A stretch of 15,403 nt of DNA from NCBI GenBank assembly GCA_043721435.1, contig JAYSQR010000092.1:1-15403 (forward strand), written 5' to 3'. Below are positions 1 to 6,321 of this stretch, piece by piece. The stretch's first letter is position 1, and every line of letters begins with the position of its first letter. The translations under genes and the position numbers were made by a program. The notes under the pieces are model-generated. The model was not told the origin of the DNA and did no database searches. It saw only the letters and a program-made list of their open reading frames with translations. This stretch comes from VFJL01 sp043721435. GTDB lineage: Bacteria > Pseudomonadota > Gammaproteobacteria > Burkholderiales > Nitrosomonadaceae.

Positions 1-229
1 GTTAATTCGACTTCAGCAATCAAATTGTCCAACAAAAATCTCCACCGCCTCAACCTCTCTTCACTATCCCGGCTGTACACCACTTTCGACTATAGCTCCG
101 TGCTTTCTGAAAACAGATGGTCAACTTCTATAGTTTAAGGCGCACGCGCTTGGCATTTCCAGAGCGATGCGAAGTGTTAGCGCTCCTCAAAACACCAGTT
201 AGACCTCCCCACGTTCTTTTAATGTAATT
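1..229. other. non-coding flank downstream of the kinase gene
   Basis: No convincing ORF lies in this stretch, which is downstream of the minus-strand kinase gene ending at 230. The only structure seen is an imperfect palindrome at 119-205, listed separately. No clear GC-stem plus U-tract terminator for the kinase operon was found. A gene might lie beyond the left edge. Confidence 0.5.
119..205. other. attC-like imperfect palindrome (weak candidate)
   Basis: Two nested pairs of complementary boxes are arranged like the R''-L''...L'-R' boxes of an integron attC site. The outer pair is GGTCAAC (119-125) with GTTAGACC (198-205), complementary except for one bulged A at 201. The inner pair is TTTAAGGCGC (134-143) with GCGCTCCTCAAA (180-191), with one mismatch and two bulged bases. 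Spacers are 8 and 6 nt. GTTAGAC fits the R' consensus GTTRRRY. The other outer box misses RYYYAAC by one base, and real attC R boxes pair without a bulge. The total of about 87 bp is within the usual attC size. An IntI fragment is present in the same window but about 15 kb away. Chance palindromy is a real alternative. Confidence 0.25.
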
Positions 230-1276
230 TTAAATTGCGTTGACTAGGGGTGTTTCTTTTATGGAAGGGAGCATGATGACAAACTCGTTTATTTGATATT
301 CGATGTCCAAATGGTGCTCCTCTGTCTCGTCATGGACATGAAGAGCTAAGTTGCCTCCACCTGACTCGATAATTCTCTTTATCAAGCTCATTCCAATGCC
401 GTCGCCCGCTTTGCCAATCATAGTGGGTATTGCGCCAGAAAAGCCTTCATCAAATATTTTCGTGCGTTCTTCTTCAAAAATCTTAATGCTGTGCATTCGA
501 AAGACTATGGAAGTGGATGGCATACCAGCTATGATTTTTATAAATAGCTCGCTGTTAGGTTTGGTGTATTTTGCAGCATTGTCTATCATATGGTATAGAG
601 CGACGTGTATTGACTCGTAGTCAAAATATGCCTGCGCATCGCTTCGGTCTACGATCACATTCACGGCTTTGTCTGTGAAATCGGGAAAGAAGAGGTAAAG
701 CACATTTAGCAAAACCTTGTGCACCACATGAAGTGACGGACGTAATTTAGGCTGCGCAATAAATAGTTTTTTGAAAACGGAAAATTCAACTTTCATTGCG
801 GCATTATTTCTTGCGATCCGAAGAAGAGCGTTGGAAGTCTCAAGCGGAAACTGTTCAATAATCTTCTTCACGTATCCAACCTGCTCCTTTATCATTTTTC
901 TGGAAATCTCTTCTTGAGGTATAAGTGAGTGGATCTCTTGAATATTGTGCGCGTTTAGTGAGGTGAGGTTGTGTATTAGTCTTGCTGTGTTTTTATTGTT
1001 AGCATCCTTCTGCTCCGCTGAGATTTCGTTTATGTATTTTATTGCGCCAAGGATGCAGCGTGCAGTATTTTTGAACATTTGAGAACTTTTGATGAAGTCA
1101 GGCTCATTTGCGAATGCGACTATCTGCCCATCGGCGCTCTTAATGCAGCCAGCCCGCATTTTCCCATTCGCAACCAAGCTTGATTCAGATTTTAGATCCG
1201 GCAGGAAATCACGATCACTCCTCAGTAGTGTGCTTGCAATCTTTTTGCCGTCGCTGGATGATAATTCGTATCGCAT
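230..1276 (-). CDS. histidine-kinase-like ATPase, soluble, partner of the receiver protein
   Basis: This 348-residue protein has a C-terminal GHKL/HATPase domain of the two-component kinase type. The N box is at about 228-240 (YHMIDNAAKYTKP, N233). A phase like that of the F box is at 274-281 (KIFDEGFSG region), and the G2 glycine loop is at 289-297 (KAGDGIGMS). The usual G1 motif DxGxG is not seen; the matching segment reads RMHSIKIFEEE, so ATP binding may be atypical. A helical segment around H102 (RLIHNLTSLNAHNIQEI) could be the dimerisation and phospho-acceptor helix, but it does not match the classic H-E-x-R-T-P box. No TM segment or signal peptide is visible, so it should be cytosolic. 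It starts 8 nt after the receiver stop with no strong ribosome site, which suggests translational coupling. The gene is AT-rich compared with the rest of the window. Phosphotransfer to the neighbouring receiver is inferred. Confidence 0.75.
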   Translation of the reverse strand: MRYELSSSDGKKIASTLLRSDRDFLPDLKSESSLVANGKMRAGCIKSADGQIVAFANEPDFIKSSQMFKNTARCILGAIKYINEISAEQKDANNKNTARLIHNLTSLNAHNIQEIHSLIPQEEISRKMIKEQVGYVKKIIEQFPLETSNALLRIARNNAAMKVEFSVFKKLFIAQPKLRPSLHVVHKVLLNVLYLFFPDFTDKAVNVIVDRSDAQAYFDYESIHVALYHMIDNAAKYTKPNSELFIKIIAGMPSTSIVFRMHSIKIFEEERTKIFDEGFSGAIPTMIGKAGDGIGMSLIKRIIESGGGNLALHVHDETEEHHLDIEYQINEFVIMLPSIKETPLVNAI

Positions 1277-1284
1277 TGGTATTT

Positions 1285-1893
1285 TTATTTTATATTACCC
1301 AACCCGGAAGAAAGTTCCTCTACCAGTTTTTGAAATTCGTAAGGGTCAGCATTCTTAGGTAAAAAGGAATCGGCCTTTCTAAGTGCCTCGTGGAAGCGAT
1401 CACCTTTGGTCTCGGCTGAATAAATTACTACCTTCTTTTCCGGATATTTCTCTTTGAGCGCCAGCACGAGCCCAAGACCTTCGCTATCAAATCCCATCGT
1501 AACACCAACGCCCTGAACATCTACAAACAGTATGTCGGCGTTGACGATAGACGGCTCTTCCAGTGTTTTTGCGTCTTTTATAATTGAAGTGTTTATCCAT
1601 CCACTGCTGGATAGAATTTTTACCACCTTGAATTTTGTGTCATCATCAATAAACAAAATTCTGGTTCTTGCTTTTCGGTCGGGTAAGCTCATGCATTCCT
1701 TCGTATGACTTGTGGCTGTTGGCTGACCCATACCTTCCGCATTGTTATTATTGGTTATTACAACCGATTGACTTACTGTCGGCGTTTGCGCACCTTTATC
1801 TTCTTTATTGAAAAATAACTTCAAGAGAAATACTGTCATTGTTACGCCAATGCCGCTTAATAACCAATCTTTGTTTTCAATAATCCAATCCAT
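1285..1893 (-). CDS. membrane-anchored stand-alone response-regulator receiver protein
   Basis: This 202-residue protein begins with one TM helix (about 9-28, LLSGIGVTMTVFLLKLFF). A low-complexity linker with an Asn run (47-51) follows, then one receiver domain (about 77-195). The receiver has the acidic cluster DDD at 83-85, the phospho-acceptor D125 in ILFVDVQGVG, S159 at the T/S position (VIYSAE) and K180 (FLPKN). All phosphorylation residues are therefore present. There is no DNA-binding or enzymatic output domain, so the output must be by protein contact at the membrane or phosphorelay. It is the first gene of a two-gene AT-rich operon with the kinase. An AAGGA motif lies about 10 nt before the ATG (plus-strand 1903-1910). 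Similar short N-terminal anchors followed by Asn-rich linkers occur in many accessory-island proteins; that link is general knowledge, not proof. Confidence 0.8.
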   Translation of the reverse strand: MDWIIENKDWLLSGIGVTMTVFLLKLFFNKEDKGAQTPTVSQSVVITNNNNAEGMGQPTATSHTKECMSLPDRKARTRILFIDDDTKFKVVKILSSSGWINTSIIKDAKTLEEPSIVNADILFVDVQGVGVTMGFDSEGLGLVLALKEKYPEKKVVIYSAETKGDRFHEALRKADSFLPKNADPYEFQKLVEELSSGLGNIK

Positions 1894-1936
1894 TTATTTT
1901 ATTTCCTTCTGGTATTAATGCTTGGGTTTCTTTGGT

Positions 1937-2095
1937 ATGGCTAACGACCAATATCAGAGGCTGCAGCATACACTCAGCGCGTCTGACTGTCTGTTTTCGG
2001 GGAAAAACACCAATGGCCGGTTCTGGCACAACTCAGACGGATGCGCCTGTAAGAACCAGGAGATGCAATACCGTGGGGACTTTTTGGTGAGTTGA
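1937..2095 (+). CDS. possible small ORF, 52 residues, doubtful
   Basis: ATG at 1937 to TGA at 2095 encodes MANDQYQRLQHTLSASD and 35 more residues, including three cysteines (C18, C36, C38). About two thirds of its codons end in G or C, unlike the neighbouring AT-rich kinase operon, and the residue mix looks protein-like. No Shine-Dalgarno sequence precedes the ATG, and an in-frame stop lies at 1916-1918. An ORF this short can easily arise by chance. It may instead be a remnant of an older gene. I recognise no family. Confidence 0.22.
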   Translation: MANDQYQRLQHTLSASDCLFSGKNTNGRFWHNSDGCACKNQEMQYRGDFLVS

Positions 2096-2146
2096 GGGAT
2101 AAATACTTGGCAAAACAGTGCAGAACGAGAAACGGGCGGTACAATT

Positions 2147-2164
2147 ATTGTTTATAAAAACAAT
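2147..2164. terminator. AT-rich hairpin downstream of the GH13 gene
   Basis: ATTGTTT (2147-2153) and AAACAAT (2158-2164) are perfect inverted repeats around a 4-nt loop, 42 nt beyond the stop of the minus-strand GH13 gene. The stem is only A/T-rich and lacks a following U-tract on the minus strand, so it would be a weak terminator at best. Confidence 0.25.
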
Positions 2165-2205
2165 AGATTATGACGCCAAGAGCAACTCCTATCCTTCTGG
2201 CCATC

Positions 2206-4134
2206 TCAGCGGGCAAAGACAAGGATGCCGTTCGCAGGGATCACGAGCGAAGCCGAGTAGCCAAAGCCATGGAGCGGATGAGGATCGGCATGGACCATGC
2301 CCTCGTTTCCTGTCACGCTGGGGTTGACCCAATTCTCGTACGCGTCGCTGTTGAAGATTTCGCGCCATTTCCCGTTGTCGGGGAATCCGATGCGATATTC
2401 AGTGCGATTAAAGGTGGCGAGGTGAACCACCACGATCACGTCGTGACCTTGCCCTTCCACCCAGCGATGGAATGCGAGCACCCGGTTCTGGTCGTGGACA
2501 TGAACCACCCGAAGCTTATCGCCGCGGAGACCCGGATAGCGCCAACGCAGTTGGACTAACTCACGGATAAAACGGAGGTGATCAATCATCTGCCTGTCAC
2601 CCATCTCAAGCCCTGCCCAGTGCAGCAATAGCTGTTGGTGGAACTCCAAGTTGTCCGACCACTGCTTGTCCTCAAGGAACTCCTGACCCATGAATAGCAT
2701 TGGGATTCCTGGTGCCGTCAGGCTGATGCCACTCGCGACCCTTGCGCGGCTGCGACCAAACCAGGAACGCGGGTCGTCCGGTTGCCCGATCCGGGCAATC
2801 CGCTGCTCCCTCCCCTCATAAACAATGTCGTGATTCTCCGGCCCCTGCACAAAACGCCAGGATTCGCCGAAGCCATCGGGACACAGGCTATTTGCGAGGC
2901 GCGTCATGTCAAGAGGTCGCTCGTCGGGCCAGCTAGCATTACCGATAACATCACGGATGGCAATGCGCAGCCCGTCAGTAAGCGTTGCGTCGAATCCAGC
3001 GCCTTCGGGTAGCCGCTTCACGATGAAGGGATTGACATTCCAGTACTCTGCAACATTCAGAACGTTCGGCCAGTAATGGTGCAATGTGGAGGTCAGATCC
3101 TGGCAGAAACTCCAGCCGTGCGGCGCACCATCATGGTCGATGACGCTTACTTGGTCATAGCGGAAGCCGTCTACGCGATACTCGTCAAGGAAGAAGCGTG
3201 CGTTCTGTATCAGAAAATCTCGCACCTCGGGCTTCCCGAAATCAAATACCTGCCCCCCCGCATGCTCCCTGTCGGTGAAGTAGAGCGAATTCACGTTTCC
3301 ACCTTGCGTTGATCGGCGGTCGAAAAAGTAAATACTCTCGTCGCCGAAGTCTCCTCCTGCATGGTTGTAGACGACATCCAAGATCACTGCCAGCCCATGG
3401 ATGTGACACAGATCTACCAGCGCCTTAAGCTGGTTCATCTCTCCGCGCAGTTCCTCTACCCTATAGCGGCTTTGCTGCCTCGCATCGAGCAGTCGATTTA
3501 TTTCTGCAACATAAGGAGCCAGATCCGGGTCCTCGACGCCGAAATCCATCTCGGGCGAGAAATAGTCCGTGCCGTTGTAGCCGAGGCTGAACTTGGTTTG
3601 GAACTCCTGGATCGGCAATAACTGGATCGCGGTCACGCCTAGCTCAGCCAGGTAGGGAACCTTGCGCGCCACATCGAGAAAAGTGCCCCCTTTTCGCAGC
3701 AGGTTCGGTGTGAAGAAAGTACCAACATGTAGCTGATAGATGACGAAATCCGGAAACCGGGGTGTAACGTAGCCATTCTCGTGCCAGGGAAAATCAGGGG
3801 TACGGATGATGCAGTCGCTCGGGAAAGGCGTCTGTAACTCGCGTGCATAAGGGTCTCGTTTGGGACCTTCGCTGCCGTCCCCAACCACATAAAACATGTA
3901 ACGATGCCGGTCGCGAACACCGGGGATGAAACCTCGCCAATGGCCCTGCGCGTCGCGAGTGAGAAGACTCGCCTCATTACGTTGGCGACCGTTGAAATCG
4001 CCAACTGCATACACCGCACGGGCATTCGGCGCCCAAACACGGAATGTAGCGCCATCAGCGACCAAGTTGGCACCCATCGGGGTGCTCACGTCTATGTGAT
4101 TGAGAGAGGCGGGCATCTGCACAACTCTTTCCAT
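2206..4134 (-). CDS. GH13 alpha-amylase-family enzyme, branching-enzyme-like with CBM48-type N-terminus
   Basis: This 642-residue cytosolic protein has no signal peptide. Residues about 20-100 form a CBM48/isoamylase-N-like beta domain (FRVWAPNA...VYAVGDFNG). The catalytic barrel carries all four GH13 regions: I DVVYNH (253-258), II GFRYD with nucleophile D327, III VAEYW with acid/base E363, and IV ENHD with D436. The family hydrolyses or transfers alpha-1,4/1,6 glucan linkages. The overall style (FMGQEF at 481-486) is close to glucan-branching enzymes and maltooligosyltrehalose trehalohydrolases, and I cannot decide the substrate. No glycogen or trehalose gene lies nearby, so it stands alone. 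The ATG at 4134 has no good ribosome site. An ATG six codons in (4116, MPASLNH) follows GGAAAGAG at 8-nt spacing and may be the true start. Confidence 0.85.
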   Translation of the reverse strand: MERVVQMPASLNHIDVSTPMGANLVADGATFRVWAPNARAVYAVGDFNGRQRNEASLLTRDAQGHWRGFIPGVRDRHRYMFYVVGDGSEGPKRDPYARELQTPFPSDCIIRTPDFPWHENGYVTPRFPDFVIYQLHVGTFFTPNLLRKGGTFLDVARKVPYLAELGVTAIQLLPIQEFQTKFSLGYNGTDYFSPEMDFGVEDPDLAPYVAEINRLLDARQQSRYRVEELRGEMNQLKALVDLCHIHGLAVILDVVYNHAGGDFGDESIYFFDRRSTQGGNVNSLYFTDREHAGGQVFDFGKPEVRDFLIQNARFFLDEYRVDGFRYDQVSVIDHDGAPHGWSFCQDLTSTLHHYWPNVLNVAEYWNVNPFIVKRLPEGAGFDATLTDGLRIAIRDVIGNASWPDERPLDMTRLANSLCPDGFGESWRFVQGPENHDIVYEGREQRIARIGQPDDPRSWFGRSRARVASGISLTAPGIPMLFMGQEFLEDKQWSDNLEFHQQLLLHWAGLEMGDRQMIDHLRFIRELVQLRWRYPGLRGDKLRVVHVHDQNRVLAFHRWVEGQGHDVIVVVHLATFNRTEYRIGFPDNGKWREIFNSDAYENWVNPSVTGNEGMVHADPHPLHGFGYSASLVIPANGILVFAR

Positions 4135-4811
4135 TTAACTCAAAGAAAGCACAATACCTGCGCGAACCCTGAGGTGCCAAAGATGCATGTGGCTATTGAA
4201 TTTCACTGATTTCTGACCCGACTACGCGAGCACATCTACTTTCTAATATATAGCATACAAACAGAGGAGATTTTTGACAGTTGAAATCCGACCTGTCGCG
4301 TGCGCGCGAATGGTGGCTTCGGAGCTGAAGCTCGACCGCCTCCTCTTGGCGCAACTGAGGCCTTCAGCGCATGGCTGACAGCAGCCAATAAGTCATGTTT
4401 CTCCTGCAAGGAATTGCTCCTGGTACGGCAACATTCTTTCAATTGCATTCACGCTATAGGTTCAAGCACCTGCGCGGACTATGGGCAGATGTGATCCATT
4501 GCCGCCCTGACTTGCTGCGACGGGTTTCTTGTTTCCCCTTTCAGGCTGAACCACTATCTCAGATGCGAACGTCTGCATCTATTGGGTATAATCGGCAGTT
4601 GCCTCTCTCGAAAGAGGGGGGTGTCGAACCAAAAAATATGTGGTGAGCTTTGCAGTCGAATAACACAAAGTCCGTATCGATGCGGGTTTATGGCCCTATT
4701 GTGAATGTCACCCCCGACATACGGTAGATTTTATTTGATGGATAACATCGGTTTTAGCCGGCGTTTCAGTTGGCCCATAAACCGGCACGAGAATTCAACC
4801 AAGGAGTGTCT
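4135..4811. other. long intergenic gap, no gene recognised
   Basis: About 680 nt lie between the divergent GH13 gene and the small exported-protein gene. Short ORFs here lack ribosome sites and protein-like composition. A TATAAT hexamer (4587-4592) has no matching -35, and a small hairpin CCTCT...AGAGG sits at 4602-4617. A TTGACA at 4274-4279 has no good -10. No tRNA, IS end or repeat array was seen. Confidence 0.5.
4801..4806 (+). promoter_or_regulatory. ribosome binding site deciding the exported-protein start
   Basis: AAGGAG lies 5 nt before GTG 4812 and 11 nt before ATG 4818. It rules out the further upstream ATG at 4770, which has no such motif and would hide the signal peptide behind 14 charged or polar residues. 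Confidence 0.7.
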
Positions 4812-5249
4812 GTGAACATGAGATCCATAGGTGTTGCGTTTATTGCGTTCGTCCTGGCCTGGCCGGTTGCTGCCTGGTCGCAGCAGCCAAAGCTACAACC
4901 CCAGAAATCAGCGCAGCCGCTAATGAGCGGTGATGGCTGGCGTCTTGTCCGCTCGGTACAGCTTGGAACTACAGGTAAATACATCCATATGGTGCTGATC
5001 GATGCGAAACGTGATGCTGATAAAGCCGTTTATGGCTCCGCGCTCCGCAGCCTCTGCCGATCCGAGCCCGATTTCTGCAGGGTACGGTTCTGGAACGCGG
5101 CACGCAATGTACCCGAAACAATTACCTTCACCGAATCCCAGTTTAAAACACTGCGAGCCGAATATATACTTAACCGCGCAGGCGGTATCGAGGAACTGCG
5201 CTATGCCTGTACGGTCGTACCCGACAATAAGCAATGCTTTTCGCATTGA
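4812..5249 (+). CDS. small exported protein with four cysteines, unknown function
   Basis: From GTG 4812 the protein is 145 residues; from the nearby ATG 4818 it is 143. The N-terminus is a typical Sec signal peptide (MRSIGVAFIAFVLAWPVAAW) with probable cleavage after the AAWS region, so the mature protein should be periplasmic or secreted. The mature part has exactly four cysteines (C82, C89, C133, C142 in GTG numbering), spaced so that two disulfides are plausible. There is no TM helix after the signal and no lipobox cysteine. I do not recognise the family; a general resemblance to small periplasmic Proteobacterial proteins is all that can be said. It lies on the same strand as the RidA-like and TIR-like genes, 103 nt upstream, but a possible promoter in that gap suggests separate transcription. 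Confidence 0.7.
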   Translation: MNMRSIGVAFIAFVLAWPVAAWSQQPKLQPQKSAQPLMSGDGWRLVRSVQLGTTGKYIHMVLIDAKRDADKAVYGSALRSLCRSEPDFCRVRFWNAARNVPETITFTESQFKTLRAEYILNRAGGIEELRYACTVVPDNKQCFSH

Positions 5250-5284
5250 TGAATGCAAAAATTTATCTGTTGCCCTCTTTTACT

Positions 5285-5312
5285 TTGACAGCAGTGGCGG
5301 GATAATTAGCTA
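5285..5312 (+). promoter_or_regulatory. possible sigma-70 promoter for the RidA/TIR pair
   Basis: A perfect TTGACA at 5285-5290 is followed by TAGCTA (5307-5312, 16-nt spacing) as the best-spaced -10. TATCAT (5311-5316) is closer to consensus but 20 nt away. A short tandem TACGCT TACGCT repeat (about 5324-5335) lies between this and the ribosome site. It lies 41 nt before the RidA-like start. Confidence 0.3.
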
Positions 5313-5352
5313 TCATTAAAATTACGCTTACGCTTAATACAGGGAGCATTTC

Positions 5353-5742
5353 ATGCCGCGCCGGTTAATAAGTTCAGGTTCCACGTTTGAACAAGAAATT
5401 GGCTATTCACGGGCTGTTGTAGAAGGCGACTGGATTTTCGTCTCCGGCACGACCGGGTTCGACTACAGCAAAATGACCATCTCTGATGATCTGCTAGAGC
5501 AAACCGAGCAATGCTTCAGGAATATTGAGCTGGCCTTAAAAGAAGCTGGGGCAAGTTTGCGGGATACTGTCCGGGTAACTTACGTGCTGCCGGATGCTGC
5601 GGATTTCCCTAAGTGCTGGCCCGTTATGCGCAAGTATTTTGGAGAAGTCAGACCTGCGGCAATGATGCTCTCGGCTGGCTTGTCCGACCCGCGCATGCGA
5701 ATCGAAATCCAAGTGACCGCCCACCGTGGCTCCGGGGCTTGA
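5353..5742 (+). CDS. RidA/YjgF/YER057c family protein lacking the catalytic arginine
   Basis: This 129-residue protein shows the whole RidA fold in normal length: the VEGDWIFVSGTTGFD strand region (23-37), the helix with TEQCFRNIELALKEAG (51-66), and the C-terminal IEIQVTAHR. Canonical RidA hydrolyses reactive 2-aminoacrylate-type enamines/imines, using Arg105 (E. coli numbering). Gapless alignment of the C-terminal segment (PARSCVEV in E. coli, PAAMMLSA here) puts Ala103 at that position, while Glu120 is conserved as E118. The protein therefore probably belongs to the Rid subgroups without enamine deaminase activity, which often sit beside other catabolic or unknown genes. AGGGAG (5341-5346) lies 6 nt before the ATG. 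It is 70 nt upstream of the TIR-like gene and probably cotranscribed with it. Confidence 0.85.
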   Translation: MPRRLISSGSTFEQEIGYSRAVVEGDWIFVSGTTGFDYSKMTISDDLLEQTEQCFRNIELALKEAGASLRDTVRVTYVLPDAADFPKCWPVMRKYFGEVRPAAMMLSAGLSDPRMRIEIQVTAHRGSGA

Positions 5743-5798
5743 TGTAATCAATGCGGCTCTGAGTTTGTAATTTGTTGCTACCGACAATCACCCACTCC

Positions 5799-5804
5799 AA
5801 GGAG
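5799..5804 (+). promoter_or_regulatory. strong ribosome binding site of the TIR-like gene
   Basis: AAGGAG ends 8 nt before ATG 5813. This supports the start and suggests efficient translation as a separate cistron. Confidence 0.65.
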
Positions 5805-5812
5805 AAAACTAA

Positions 5813-6199
5813 ATGGCTAAAACGAACACCGTCTTTATCAGTTTTGCGCTCAAGGATACCAAGCTGCGCGACCAACTTCTCGAGCAATTGAACAAGGAAC
5901 AAACAACTTTCTCGTTTATCGATATGCCCATCAAGCAGTCATGGGAGCCTGCCTGGAAGGAAGAATGCCGGACCAAGGTTACCGGCTGTGACGGTGTGAT
6001 TGCGCTGATCACGCATCACATCATCAGGGCGGATGGCCAGCAGTGGGAACTGCGTTGTGCCTACGACAGCAGGATGCCGGTGCTGCTCCTCCAGGGAGAT
6101 TCCGAAAAACTGCCGGCCAAACTCCCCGATCCAGTGGGTGATCGCGATATCGATGCATGGACCTTGCCCAATATTTCGACATTCCTCAACAGACTGTAG
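5813..6199 (+). CDS. short stand-alone TIR-like domain protein
   Basis: This 128-residue soluble protein consists of one TIR-like (flavodoxin-like) domain. The first strand and following helix read TVFISFALKDTKLRDQLLEQL (5-25). An FSFIDM strand (33-38) and a GVIALITHHI strand (61-70) follow. Next is a helix beginning GQQWEL, with E79 at the place of the conserved glutamate of NAD-hydrolysing TIRs. The style resembles the MTH538/DUF1863 TIR-like family that includes ThsB of Thoeris; this is family knowledge, and no search was run. No ThsA, SLOG, STING, Argonaute or other known partner is nearby. The upstream RidA-like gene, 70 nt away, is the only likely operon mate. It could be an NADase or cyclic-ADPR signalling enzyme, or a non-catalytic interaction module. 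It converges with the ABC operon. Confidence 0.7.
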   Translation: MAKTNTVFISFALKDTKLRDQLLEQLNKEQTTFSFIDMPIKQSWEPAWKEECRTKVTGCDGVIALITHHIIRADGQQWELRCAYDSRMPVLLLQGDSEKLPAKLPDPVGDRDIDAWTLPNISTFLNRL

Positions 6200-6229
6200 C
6201 GCAGCAGGCTACATAGCCCAGCCGCACGT

Positions 6230-6298
6230 AAGGAGCGGCCACCCAAGTTAGCGATGCGGCCGCATGGCCGCTTGTCAGCCTGGAGTGCCGCTCCTTTT
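6230..6298. terminator. nested GC-rich inverted repeat between convergent genes, likely bidirectional terminator
   Basis: AAGGAGCGGC (6230-6239) and GCCGCTCCTT (6287-6296) are perfect 10-bp inverted repeats, followed by T residues (TTTT at 6295-6298). The 47-nt interior holds a second hairpin: GCGGCC/GGCCGC with a 4-nt loop (6256-6271), overlapping the 12-bp palindrome ATGCGGCCGCAT (6254-6265). It lies between the stops of the TIR-like gene (6199) and permease 2 (6322), where a shared terminator is expected. The long loop is unusual for a simple intrinsic terminator. Confidence 0.45.
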
Positions 6299-6321
6299 CG
6301 AGTGTGGTTTTCTCCCCAGTA

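Larger units (their letters stand above)
1894..2205. other. intergenic junction between the AT-rich operon and the GH13 gene
   Basis: This 312-nt stretch holds the ribosome site of the receiver gene, a doubtful 52-codon plus-strand ORF (1937-2095) and an AT-rich hairpin (2147-2164). Composition changes here from AT-rich on the left to GC-rich on the right, so the boundary of the acquired segment may lie inside it. No target-site duplication or terminal repeat was recognised. Confidence 0.5.

Noticed and set aside
27..33. GTCCAAC, a perfect RYYYAAC box, as the partner of GTTAGAC at 198
   Set aside because: The resulting site would span about 178 bp, longer than usual attC sites, and no matching inner boxes were found. 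A 7-mer this degenerate is expected by chance.
4236..4646. Three short ORFs in the gap after the GH13 gene
   Set aside because: They overlap one another on both strands, lack ribosome sites and show no recognisable family or TM/signal pattern.
4770..4811. Upstream ATG start of the exported protein
   Set aside because: The extra 14 residues precede the signal peptide, and the AAGGAG site inside them points to GTG 4812.
5813..6199. Complete Thoeris defence system
   Set aside because: Only a TIR-like protein is seen. No ThsA-type NADase or SLOG/SIR2 protein is encoded in the flanking genes.
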